From NCBI GenBank assembly GCA_024648695.1, contig JACAVV010000009.1, forward strand, positions 104,843 through 168,842: DNA of 64,000 bases. Reading direction: 5' to 3'. Made by a program: the position numbers and the translations under genes. The notes under the pieces were generated by a model. The model did no database searches. It had not been told where the DNA came from and was given only the letters and a program-made list of their open reading frames with translations. This DNA comes from Nitrospina sp. GTDB lineage: Bacteria; Nitrospinota; Nitrospinia; Nitrospinales; JACRGP01. This document shows, in pieces, positions 56,201 through 63,950 of the stretch; position 1 is the first letter of the stretch; every line of letters begins with the position of its first letter.

Positions 56201-59089
56201 CCTGTCGGACGGGGCTCCCACCGCAAGACGCATCCCGTCCAGCGAGACGGCGGATCCAAAATTATCTAAATTATCCAAGGCCTGATTCAGGTTTTTCCCA
56301 CCGGCATAATCCGCACCAATGATGGCTTCCAGACTTCCACCGGTAAATTCAGAGTCTGAAAAGCTATACAAATAGACCGCCCCTCCATCGGACGTTGAAT
56401 TGCCGGACCCATCATCATCGGAAACTCCTACCGCAAGCCGATTGCCGTCCAGAGAAACGGAAGAACCAAACAGGTCGCTACTTCCCAATGAAACCGACAG
56501 GTTTTTTCCTCCGGAATATCCCGAGCCAAGGGTGGCCTCAAGCCTGCCGTCCGAAAAAACCTCATCGGAAAACAGGTATAAATAAACAGCTCCAGAATCA
56601 TCGGCCGTTCCCGGGCTTCCCGAAGCATCGTCCCCAGTCGCACCTACTGCCAGGCGGTTGCCGTCCAGAGAAACTGCGGTGCCAAATGTGTCCGACTGCT
56701 CTAGGGTCTGATCGAAGTTCTTACCACTGGTGTACCCGGATCCAATGATCGCCTCCACACTGCCGCTGGAAAAGTTACTGTCTGAAAAATTGAATAAAAA
56801 AACCTGGCCGGCATCCATGAGAATCCCAGCCTGCCCGTCATCACGACTCGCACCCACTGCTAAACGGGTCCCATCCAGGGAAACGGAGATTCCAAACCTA
56901 TCGATCGCTTCCAGACCGGGATCGATGTTCTTGCCTCCTGTGTAACCTGATCCGATTCGTCCCTCCAGAGTGCCTCCGGAAAAAGCGCTATCTGAAAAAG
57001 ATAGCAGGTAAACCGCTCCTTCACGGTCTCCAGAATTTCCGGAAGCGTCATCACCCACGGCGCCTGCGACCACCCGGTTGCCTTCCATGGAAACAGATGT
57101 GCCCAATTCGTCTGAAGGATCCAACGTCAGATTTTGATTGTTTCCACTGGAATAACCCGATCCGAAAATCGCTTCCAGGTGACCTCCCGAAAAACTGCTG
57201 TCTGTAAAACTGAAAAAATACAGCGCCCCTGCATCATTGCTTGAACCCGGATTGCCCGAGCCATCGTCGCCGGGTGCACCCACTGCCAACCGGTTACCAT
57301 TCAGAGAAACCGAAGTTCCAAAATGATCAGAGGCACCCAGGGCCTGATCAATATCTTTACTTCCGGAATAACCCGAACCGATGATCGCTTCCAGGTTGCC
57401 TCCGGTAAAATTGCTGTCCGTAAAACTGTACAGATAAACAGCCCCTTCCCCATCGCCGGAATTTCCTGAAGCATCGTCCAGACCGGCTCCCACTGCCAGA
57501 CGCTGACCGTCCAGGGAGACCGACGAACCAAAAGAGTCGTTGGCATCCAGCGATTGATCTATATTTTTATTCCCGGAATATCCGGAACCGATAGTACCTT
57601 CCAGACTGCCGCCGGAAAAATTATTACCCGTGAAGCTAAATAAATACACAGAGCCCGACTGGTTAACTGCCCCCGGATCGCCGAAGCCATCATCACCAAT
57701 CGCACCCACCGCCATGCGGTTACCGTCCAGAGAAATCGCCGACCCAAACTGATCCGAATCTCCCAATGCCTGACTCCCAATATTCAAGCCACCGTAGCCA
57801 GAGCCCAGGATGATTGCCTGCTGGTTCACCTGAGTCGGGTCTTCGATGATAATATTTTTAGGATCCATGAGAAACTCTCCCGCCCGTTCGCCCCGACCGG
57901 TGAGAGTGGTTCCCGCGAAGACCAACCGGTCGGCAGAAGAGGTCTCAATAAAACCGCCTTTCCCGGATATTATTCCGGGTCGTGCCGACAATTTTGCGAG
58001 AACCGTGCTTTTCTTTTCCGACCAAACCACAAGGTGTCCCCCTGGACCCGAAGGACCCAGCGTGTCTGCGCTCAAACGGGTGCCATCGTTCAATGCAACG
58101 GTTTGGGCATTGGGCAATTCATCATTAACCAGACCTTTGCCGCCTTGCAATTCGCCGCCCAGACGAATGGTACCACCACCACTTTGTCCATCCGCATTTA
58201 CTTCGGCCGAAAGGAATTTCATTATCGGGGCCGTGACATCAACCGTTCCGCCTTCCCGTTCGAAACCGACGGCCAAATATTTTCCTGAGCTTAAGATCTG
58301 CTGTGCACCGATATAACGAATCCGGCCGCCGGTTTTTCCGGATACGTCCAAACGGGCAGATGAGTTTTCCCACGAATTCTTTTTTACATTAATTTCAATC
58401 TGCCCGCCAGAGTCCGATTCACCTTGCGCCAATAAAGAACCTGCAATGTTCAAACCGCCCGCCACCACCTCAATCCGTCCCCCTTCTGATCCGCCGGCAA
58501 AGACTTTCCCTCCGAGACTGACCCAATGATGCCCCTGAACTTTTACCGTTCCTCCTTGACCTCCACTTCGGGACGCGTCCACTATCCCCTCATCCAGAAC
58601 CACCGTATCGGCATTCAATTCCAACTGGCCTCCTGAAGCTTTAAGATGACCTTCAAGGTCAATTCGCAGAGAAGAAACCTTAAGATTTCCTGCTTCAAGG
58701 CTTGCGTCTTTAACAATGTGAATAGGGGAAGCGCTCATGATTTCCAAATCAGCAGAGCTTTGTATGAGGCCCTTAAATTCTATCTGGGAGGGGTGATAAA
58801 ACTCGATACGAGTGGAGGCATTCGGGCTGTCAGGCAAAATGGTTAAAGAGCCTGTAAAGGGAGAATCGAGAGAATCTAAAGAAAGGACCAACTCTTGCGA
58901 TTCCTGCTCCAAAATCCAACTGGATTGATTGATCGATTGAAGGGTGCCGGTACCCGACTCAATTTCGAATTTGAAGTCCATTGCGTGAACAGGCAAAACC
59001 AGGAGCAAGAAAAAGGTCCACTGGATCCAAATACCAATAATCAGGGACCTGCACTTAATATAGTTTTTTGGTTTGACTTGAACGAACAT
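52817..59089 (-). CDS. Giant secreted protein with FHA-like beta-helix, 12 FG-GAP repeats, Calx-beta domains and shared C-terminal domain
   Basis: A 2090-residue paralogue of the gene downstream, with the same order: a signal peptide (WTFFLLLVLPVHA, about 20-38), an FHA-like beta-helix (about 60-410, with GGFIETSSA and FLMDPKNI), 12 FG-GAP-like repeats of about 70 residues (about 425-1268), a second FHA-like part (about 1290-1580), three Calx-beta domains (about 1586-1920) and the shared 160-residue end. The repeats have no cysteines at the place where the paralogue has its pair. I choose ATG 59089 with AAGGGG upstream; a TTG at 59104 would read through that site. A near-consensus promoter precedes it. 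Predicted secreted and surface located; function unknown. Confidence 0.85.
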   Translation of the reverse strand: MFVQVKPKNYIKCRSLIIGIWIQWTFFLLLVLPVHAMDFKFEIESGTGTLQSINQSSWILEQESQELVLSLDSLDSPFTGSLTILPDSPNASTRIEFYHPSQIEFKGLIQSSADLEIMSASPIHIVKDASLEAGNLKVSSLRIDLEGHLKASGGQLELNADTVVLDEGIVDASRSGGQGGTVKVQGHHWVSLGGKVFAGGSEGGRIEVVAGGLNIAGSLLAQGESDSGGQIEINVKKNSWENSSARLDVSGKTGGRIRYIGAQQILSSGKYLAVGFEREGGTVDVTAPIMKFLSAEVNADGQSGGGTIRLGGELQGGKGLVNDELPNAQTVALNDGTRLSADTLGPSGPGGHLVVWSEKKSTVLAKLSARPGIISGKGGFIETSSADRLVFAGTTLTGRGERAGEFLMDPKNIIIEDPTQVNQQAIILGSGYGGLNIGSQALGDSDQFGSAISLDGNRMAVGAIGDDGFGDPGAVNQSGSVYLFSFTGNNFSGGSLEGTIGSGYSGNKNIDQSLDANDSFGSSVSLDGQRLAVGAGLDDASGNSGDGEGAVYLYSFTDSNFTGGNLEAIIGSGYSGSKDIDQALGASDHFGTSVSLNGNRLAVGAPGDDGSGNPGSSNDAGALYFFSFTDSSFSGGHLEAIFGSGYSSGNNQNLTLDPSDELGTSVSMEGNRVVAGAVGDDASGNSGDREGAVYLLSFSDSAFSGGTLEGRIGSGYTGGKNIDPGLEAIDRFGISVSLDGTRLAVGASRDDGQAGILMDAGQVFLFNFSDSNFSSGSVEAIIGSGYTSGKNFDQTLEQSDTFGTAVSLDGNRLAVGATGDDASGSPGTADDSGAVYLYLFSDEVFSDGRLEATLGSGYSGGKNLSVSLGSSDLFGSSVSLDGNRLAVGVSDDDGSGNSTSDGGAVYLYSFSDSEFTGGSLEAIIGADYAGGKNLNQALDNLDNFGSAVSLDGMRLAVGAPSDRGSGNGGFNTGAVYLYTFTDTVFSNASLASTIGLDYAGANDVDQSLDSNDFFGSSVSLDGTRLAVGSTGDSGSGNAVASSGAVYLFTFSDSSFSGGSLEGTIGSDYTGGNNINQSLDASDGFGQSVSLDGTRLAVGSTGDSGSGNALSTSGAVYLYTFTDTSFSDGSLQATLGSGYSGGKNFDQTLDSGDFFGQSVSLDGIRLAVGARQDDGLDNPGDIDNSGAVYLYTFSDTVFSGGTLAAVVGSGYEGEKNVNQPLDNSDFFGKSVSLDGNRLAVGAEQDDRFNNSGSREGAVYLYRFSDDVFSPLLPDPDSISQASSFASFPGKDASLSSVLLEQTLSSPTNVTLQANNDITLSSNLTVNNPSGAGGGLVLQAGRSIHLSANITTDDGSLTLIANELPGNGADSVFREIGAAEITMNNGTSINTGTGSLNIEMREGGNQAFTDCGNVNLQTIQSGAVTVDVACNSSSLNINQTVTAISVQLDADDDIIFTVDGDVTTTGSITINADSDSESDAGFGGALSMANGTLLNAGSGSISLSADEAVTLAQIMTTGSAGNVVSIASKSAGVVDAGTSETNVDATSGGLNVSTATDIGSGSNFIEGNVSSLDFSAVTRSDFFSNAGTIVGFDTATSNGAESATNVNIPVSLSQVNGTTTVDYSVSGGTATGSGTDFTLTDGTLTFNPGITTQNISFSVTNDVLEESDETVEVTLSNPHNATLGGLTVHTFTINDGEAATSVAFEASSSSGDESNTPVNIPVSLNSASLNTISVSYAVTGGSATGGGTDFTLANGTLTFNPSDTTKNIAIGIVEDALDESDETIEVTLSSPTNASLGATTVHTYTISDNDGIPTVGFQSESSSGTESDVSVQIPVVLSNTSASTITVDYSVSGGSATNTATDFALADASLTFNPGETAKNINVSITDDGKIEPDETIEISLSNPDNATLGIHTLHTYTIQDDDRAGVVDKLKVISPYWQADSETYTFISVSHPSLSQMSSRIGVQVEALLNSGTLLDNVLQFTIQPNETRKVFIVQSNHSFITPENLPDSLFVLAGSTASEHGQLEFSSVYTNALKLTGNPETSGRGYADITLLNYWGAVVVQATSTGFAMEFIGDNQDSRALNMPLFSGVN
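55284..57815 (-). repeat. Twelve tandem FG-GAP-like repeats (coding), without cysteines
   Basis: Units beginning GSGYSGGKN-type and containing FGSSVSLDGNRLAVGA and GAVYLYSF, about 70 codons each; I count 12. None holds a cysteine, unlike the 18-unit array of the paralogue. Confidence 0.85.
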
Positions 59090-59173
59090 GCGACCCCTTG
59101 TCAAAACCTATAGAATCTCTAAAAAAAACATTAATTCAGGTTTTAATCTGGTGGGATTTTCGGGAACGCAAAG

Positions 59174-59202
59174 ATTATAATAAAATTTCTGCAAACCGTC
59201 AA
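59174..59202 (-). promoter_or_regulatory. Near-consensus sigma70-type promoter of the 2090-residue gene
   Basis: On the minus strand TTGACG (59202-59197), a 17-base spacer and TATAAT (59179-59174). Eleven of twelve bases match consensus. The predicted transcript would start near 59167, leaving a leader of about 78 bases before the ATG at 59089. Confidence 0.8.
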
Positions 59203-59256
59203 CGGATTAAAAAATTTAAATCCATTGGCAAACCGAATTTCAATAAAAACTTACTA

Positions 59257-59739
59257 TCAATTCACGCCACTGGCGGTAGTGCGACCCGATGCACGGGAAT
59301 CCTTCATATCGCCAATGAATTCCATTGCAAATCCTGTGGAATTAGCTCGAACCACCACTGCCCCCCAGAATCCCAACATAGTGATATCGGCATAGCCGCG
59401 GCCTTCGGCACCCGGATCCCCCATGAGGTTCAATGGATTACTGGCTATCGGGGTGAATTTCAATTGCCCACGTTCACTGGAATCTGGTCCCGCGAACTGG
59501 AATAGACTGGCAGGCAGGTTTTCCTGATTGATAAAGGGGTTATTCGTTTGGACAATAAAAATCTTTTGGGTGACTCCCGAATCGATGGTGAATTCCAGGG
59601 GAGCATCCACCAATTCGTTTGATTGCGTAAGAGCCTGTAACCGCACTCCAATTTGAGAATTCATTGCTGAGAGAGAGGGATGAGACACCCCAATAAAGGT
59701 ATACACCCCGGAATCCGCCTGCCAATAGGGAGAAACCAC
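59257..59739 (-). other. Shared 160-residue C-terminal domain, copy in the 1533-residue protein
   Basis: From VVSPYWQAD to the terminal ASGVN, 160 residues with no gap against the other copies; more diverged than the other two are from each other, but PYWQAD, TFIGVSHPSL and STGFAMEFIGD are kept. Confidence 0.88.
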
Positions 59740-62700
59740 CATCAAGCTGGACGGACCCTCAGTAGGAAATATTTCAAATCCTTGCGGTCGAATGCTTACA
59801 TCAATCGATTTGCTGGCATTGAATTCGCCGGTTTGATCTTCAACGGATAGAGTCAGTGAACAACGTGCTGATTTTTTACCTTTATTTTTGGGGGCGGTCC
59901 AAAACGTTTCAATGGATTTCCGGTTTTTAAACTGTCCATGATCTTCCCCTCCGAAGCATTCAGATTGCCAGGTTATATTCAATTCCATTCCCGCCGAATG
60001 AATGGTCCTGGCCAATAGTTCGACAGATTCACCCGATTCGATATCGAGGTTTTCTGCCATTAGCAATTCGAGGATCAATTTCTGCTCGGGCGTGAGCGGC
60101 TGAACTTCGACTTGAACCGAATCCATTTCGCTCAAACCGAATTCCCCGTCATCTACTATCACAGCGAGAGAACATACGGTCGGTTCGTCAATCTCCTGAG
60201 GAGCTGTCCAGAGAGGAGCCGGTGAAAGACTGTCATTGAATTGGCCGTGGACAATCTGGTCCGGACAAACCGATTCCCAAGTGTAATTCAATGGGTGATC
60301 CGAGCTATCTTTGGCTTTCACAGAAACTGACAACACTTCGCCAGCATTCATTTTGGCATTTTTAGGAAGGACATTTTGAATCTGCACCTTATGGCTTGAA
60401 TTCCCCCTATCCCTGCCTCCCCCCTTGGATTCCGAATCCTGGGGTAAGATAGTGAAAACCATTTTCGATTCCACGTTCAAGCTTTCCGGATCGGTTTCAA
60501 CCAGAATAGTCAAGGTACAATTTTGATTTTCCTCCGTAAAATTGGACGGAACATCCCAGTGAGTATTTTTCGAATCAATAGAAGCAAACTCTCCATTATC
60601 CAAAGATTCTCCACAATCCGATTCCCACAGATACTTCAATTTATTATTATGAGAATCATCCGCCTTCACCGAAACCAGAACCCTGTCTCCTGGCGCAACC
60701 TCCACATCGCCAGGCTTTAAAGAAGCAATTTCAAGAGTATGTTCGATTCCCGTCCGAACATCGAACTCCAGGGACCCCTGGGCGTTCAATTCGCCTGAGG
60801 AATCCTCAATATCTACCGTTAGGAGACATAACTGTTTTTCCGTTGTTAAATTTGGTGGCGTGTTCCAGGTGGTGCTCGCCATAGTGGGATCTGCAAACGA
60901 TCCATTTTCAGGCAAACCTTCGCAGTCCGAACTCCAGGAGTACAGCAGGTTATGTCCCAGAGTGTCCTCGGCAGTAACAGATACTGGAACTATATCCTCG
61001 GAAGCTAACGACGATTTGTTAGGGGTCAGTTTATGAATAATTAATTGATGCTCGGGAACCGGAACTGCCTCGACTATAATATCTATAATTTTTCTAGCTT
61101 TCGGACCCGGCAAACCATCATCCGCCGTAAGGGTAAGCCGGCAAGTGCGTTCTCTCTTTGCCGTATTTATAGGCGCTGTCCATTCGGTTTCAGTGGCATT
61201 CAGGTTTGAAAACTCACCCTCTCCAAAATTCGACGGACATATTGCCTTCCACAAAATATTCAAATCATGTCCTAAAAGTTCCTGGGCAACAGCAGTTAAT
61301 GGAACTACCTCTCCAGAAGCCACCTGGGTATTAGCAGTTTCTATAGGACTCAACAGGATATGATCATGAGTAGAAACCGGCGAAACAAACACATTTATCG
61401 ATCTGGTAGACACAGGGTCTGAGGTCTCGTTATCAATAGTCACCGTCAAGACGCAAAGCTGATCCTCACCGGATGTATGTTCAGGAGCCGACCAATGGGT
61501 TAATGGCAGTGAGGGGTGTTCAAACTCACCATCCTCCAGACCTCCTTCACATTCGGATTCCCACAGATAACTCAGTTCATGATCTCTGATACTTTCGGCA
61601 TCTACTGAAACCTCCAGTGTTCCTAAAGAATTCGCCCATACGAGCTCTTTCGGCAAAATTGAATTGATGATGATATCGTTGAATGAAAATAAAAAACCTG
61701 TATCCACAAAATGGTTTCCCTGTTCGTCCGTAAAATCGTGAACTCCCGGTGCGATAATTTCACTAAAACCATTGCCATTAAAATCCCCAGCCAAATCGAA
61801 AATACCCTGATGGAAAAACATAAAGGGCGAACTGATGTCCAAAAGATAATCCGCATCAGATTCGGATTTCAAAACCAGGGGCGACTCAAACTCCCGGCCA
61901 AAATACAAACTACCACGCGCCTGCTCTTTTTTACCCCAGACCAGAATATCGGGAAGATTATCACTATTAAAATCACCGGAAGAAAATGCTTTATATCCGA
62001 AACCTTCCAGGGACTCAGTTCCTTCAATTGTGAGACCCGCATCAAACGACCTCAAAAACAATGGCTCTTCGGCCTCCCTGCCCAGATACACAAAAGCACC
62101 TCCGGAGTCCACCAGACCTTCACCATCAATACCTTTAACCCCTAAAAGCAAATCATCTTTTCCATCCCCATTAAAATCACCGACAGGAACCATTACATCT
62201 CCCATAAAGTCGTTTCGGTGGTCTCCAAAAATAAAAATATCGGGCTCAATTGAAGATTGGGTTTCAGGATCGTCTGTCACTTCCCTGCCAAAATAAATAT
62301 GGACGCCCCCAGTGAACAGATCGGTTGCACTGGAAATAGAAGGGTGGCCTGTGACCACATCGGCAAATCCGTCGCCATTGATATCACCGGCTCCCCTGGC
62401 GGTTGAATCTGTAAACAAATATAATTTGGGAAGGGTAAAATTGACATCATCCGTAGCATCCAGGACCAGCGGCTCGTCCGGTTCACTTCCAAAATAGATC
62501 AACGCGTCCTGGAACGACCAGGCCAACACATCGTCAAACCCGTCGCCATTAAAATCCCCCAGAAAAGAAACAGGATTCAGGCTACGGGTTCCCTCTATCC
62601 TGATATCGAAATCCACCAAAGGATCAAAAACGGTTTTTTCAAAAGATTCTCGCCCGAACAAAATCAATAAAACATTTGGTTTGGCAACGGAACCAAGTAC

Positions 62701-63858
62701 GCCCCCTACAAGGATATCCGAGTATCCGTCGGCATTAAAATCACCAATTCTGGAAGCCGTCTGACAAAAATCGAATCCGGTGTCAGATTGAAAATAGAGA
62801 TCCGCTTCCCCATTATCCATTCCCGATTGCAATTGCAATGTTTGATTGAAGACTCTACCAAAAAACACAGAAAGCTCTGCCGAAACGCCATTTAGGGAAT
62901 CGTTTATGGTTGCGCACACCATGACATCCTCCAGACCATCCCCATTGACGTCCCCTAGAAAACCGACCCTCATGTCCTGAGTGAAAATGGTTTGGTCATC
63001 ATCATCCGTGTCGATAGTTTCCTGAGTGAACTCGATTTGAGAATTGAGTTCGGAGGTCAAGGTAGGATCCACCCAAAGAGGAAAATTCAAATCCTGCCAA
63101 TCCGTAAGGTTCAGGGTCAAACGATTGCGCTCTACTTCAAAACTCACACCCGTTTCATGGTTCACCTGATTGGCATCCAGATAATCGGGAGGAGGGATGT
63201 TGAGGAGGGTACGACGCATTCCATGTTCGGACAAAGGCCCTCTGTTGACTTTTCGGATATACTTCTGAACCCGATCGGCCATTCCCGGATCGGTTATTCG
63301 GTCCAACTCCCTTTTAGGATTGTAGGTACGAACCAGAGAAACACTACCATCGTTTCCGGGAGTCAAAGTAATTCCTTTGAAATACCAGGACAAAACCTGC
63401 CCATTTTGACTCAAGGCTTCCCGGAAGGGAACATAAATGTATTCTTTCAACGCTTTTCCGGTTTCGTTCCATCGATACACAATAGCGTCATTTTCGCTTT
63501 GATAAACGAGATAATTACCGGAGATTAGAGCTGTATAAGATTTTTTCGAGTTCAGATATTGCCAAATCGGGCCATGACTGGTTTCCAGTCGAATGGGAGA
63601 TTGTGCATTCAGGTGGAGGGGAAACTTGATTTTTCGAACCGGTCCCATGGAAACCTGCAATACAAAGCCATCCGAATCCAGGGTTTCAAATGGACCCGTA
63701 GTCGCAGGATTCCAATCGGGATCGAAAGCAAGAATATCTTTTAATTGCAGGGAAGATGAATCTGGTTCCTTAATCTGGTCGGCAAAAGAGAAGGTATTAA
63801 AAACTACACTTGCAAGAAAAAATAAGGAGGTAAATGTAAAAGTGGCTTTAACCCTCAT
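59257..63858 (-). CDS. Secreted protein with seven FG-GAP motifs, six Ig-like domains and shared C-terminal domain
   Basis: A 1533-residue secreted protein (signal peptide FTFTSLFFLASVVFNTFSFA). The first 285 residues are beta-rich with no named domain. Then come seven calcium-type FG-GAP motifs such as GDVNGDGLEDV and GDFNGDGFDDV (about 295-710), exactly the number for one seven-bladed integrin-like propeller. Six Ig-like domains of about 100 residues follow (about 755-1360); each has two cysteines, one in a W.S.C segment and one before LTV, and a WTAP-like motif between them. The end is the 160-residue domain shared with the two downstream genes. The ATG at 63858 has a GGGG upstream. Probable surface adhesin or matrix-binding protein; the role is inferred. 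Confidence 0.85.
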   Translation of the reverse strand: MRVKATFTFTSLFFLASVVFNTFSFADQIKEPDSSSLQLKDILAFDPDWNPATTGPFETLDSDGFVLQVSMGPVRKIKFPLHLNAQSPIRLETSHGPIWQYLNSKKSYTALISGNYLVYQSENDAIVYRWNETGKALKEYIYVPFREALSQNGQVLSWYFKGITLTPGNDGSVSLVRTYNPKRELDRITDPGMADRVQKYIRKVNRGPLSEHGMRRTLLNIPPPDYLDANQVNHETGVSFEVERNRLTLNLTDWQDLNFPLWVDPTLTSELNSQIEFTQETIDTDDDDQTIFTQDMRVGFLGDVNGDGLEDVMVCATINDSLNGVSAELSVFFGRVFNQTLQLQSGMDNGEADLYFQSDTGFDFCQTASRIGDFNADGYSDILVGGVLGSVAKPNVLLILFGRESFEKTVFDPLVDFDIRIEGTRSLNPVSFLGDFNGDGFDDVLAWSFQDALIYFGSEPDEPLVLDATDDVNFTLPKLYLFTDSTARGAGDINGDGFADVVTGHPSISSATDLFTGGVHIYFGREVTDDPETQSSIEPDIFIFGDHRNDFMGDVMVPVGDFNGDGKDDLLLGVKGIDGEGLVDSGGAFVYLGREAEEPLFLRSFDAGLTIEGTESLEGFGYKAFSSGDFNSDNLPDILVWGKKEQARGSLYFGREFESPLVLKSESDADYLLDISSPFMFFHQGIFDLAGDFNGNGFSEIIAPGVHDFTDEQGNHFVDTGFLFSFNDIIINSILPKELVWANSLGTLEVSVDAESIRDHELSYLWESECEGGLEDGEFEHPSLPLTHWSAPEHTSGEDQLCVLTVTIDNETSDPVSTRSINVFVSPVSTHDHILLSPIETANTQVASGEVVPLTAVAQELLGHDLNILWKAICPSNFGEGEFSNLNATETEWTAPINTAKRERTCRLTLTADDGLPGPKARKIIDIIVEAVPVPEHQLIIHKLTPNKSSLASEDIVPVSVTAEDTLGHNLLYSWSSDCEGLPENGSFADPTMASTTWNTPPNLTTEKQLCLLTVDIEDSSGELNAQGSLEFDVRTGIEHTLEIASLKPGDVEVAPGDRVLVSVKADDSHNNKLKYLWESDCGESLDNGEFASIDSKNTHWDVPSNFTEENQNCTLTILVETDPESLNVESKMVFTILPQDSESKGGGRDRGNSSHKVQIQNVLPKNAKMNAGEVLSVSVKAKDSSDHPLNYTWESVCPDQIVHGQFNDSLSPAPLWTAPQEIDEPTVCSLAVIVDDGEFGLSEMDSVQVEVQPLTPEQKLILELLMAENLDIESGESVELLARTIHSAGMELNITWQSECFGGEDHGQFKNRKSIETFWTAPKNKGKKSARCSLTLSVEDQTGEFNASKSIDVSIRPQGFEIFPTEGPSSLMVVSPYWQADSGVYTFIGVSHPSLSAMNSQIGVRLQALTQSNELVDAPLEFTIDSGVTQKIFIVQTNNPFINQENLPASLFQFAGPDSSERGQLKFTPIASNPLNLMGDPGAEGRGYADITMLGFWGAVVVRANSTGFAMEFIGDMKDSRASGRTTASGVN
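59780..61620 (-). repeat. Six tandem Ig-like domains (coding), each with two cysteines
   Basis: Six units of about 100 codons with a W-x-S-x-C strand, a G-x-F segment, W-(T/S/N/D)-(A/V/T)-P, and C-x-L-T-(V/L). The two cysteines per unit are placed as for an intradomain disulfide. Confidence 0.8.
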
Positions 63859-63881
63859 TTCGCACCCCGAAAGATCAACAT

Positions 63882-63930
63882 GAGGTCCGAAGGTTACTGA
63901 TTAACTTCCCTTATCAGATGTTCGGACCTC
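63882..63930 (-). other. Hairpin at the start of the leader of the 1533-residue gene
   Basis: GAGGTCCGAA (63882-63891) pairs perfectly with TTCGGACCTC (63921-63930), with an inner CTGAT/ATCAG stem. It lies just downstream of a TATAAT box, so it would form the very 5' end of the transcript. No T-run follows on the minus strand. Confidence 0.55.
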
Positions 63931-63944
63931 TGATATTTCAGAGT

Positions 63945-63950
63945 ATTATA
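63945..63950 (-). promoter_or_regulatory. Perfect -10 box upstream of the 1533-residue gene
   Basis: TATAAT is read on the minus strand about 90 bases before the ATG. The -35 region (TAGGAA at 17 bases) is poor, so this is a partial promoter candidate; transcription would begin near 63938, just before the hairpin. Confidence 0.5.

Noticed and set aside
47606-57815. Regular tandem repeats that might suggest a CRISPR or satellite array
   Set aside because: The units are about 210 bases, diverged, in one open frame and encode FG-GAP-like blades; there are no short identical repeats with unique spacers.
45300-59000. Many open frames of 60-180 codons on the strand opposite the giant genes, and others in alternate frames
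   Set aside because: They mirror the repeat periodicity of the giant genes, have no ribosome sites or protein-like pattern, and are shadows of the coding strand.
45147-63858. Known C-terminal anchors (LPXTG sortase signal, PEP-CTERM, autotransporter barrel)
   Set aside because: No LPXTG, no PEP motif with hydrophobic tail, and no amphipathic strands ending in Phe; the end is a polar 160-residue domain.
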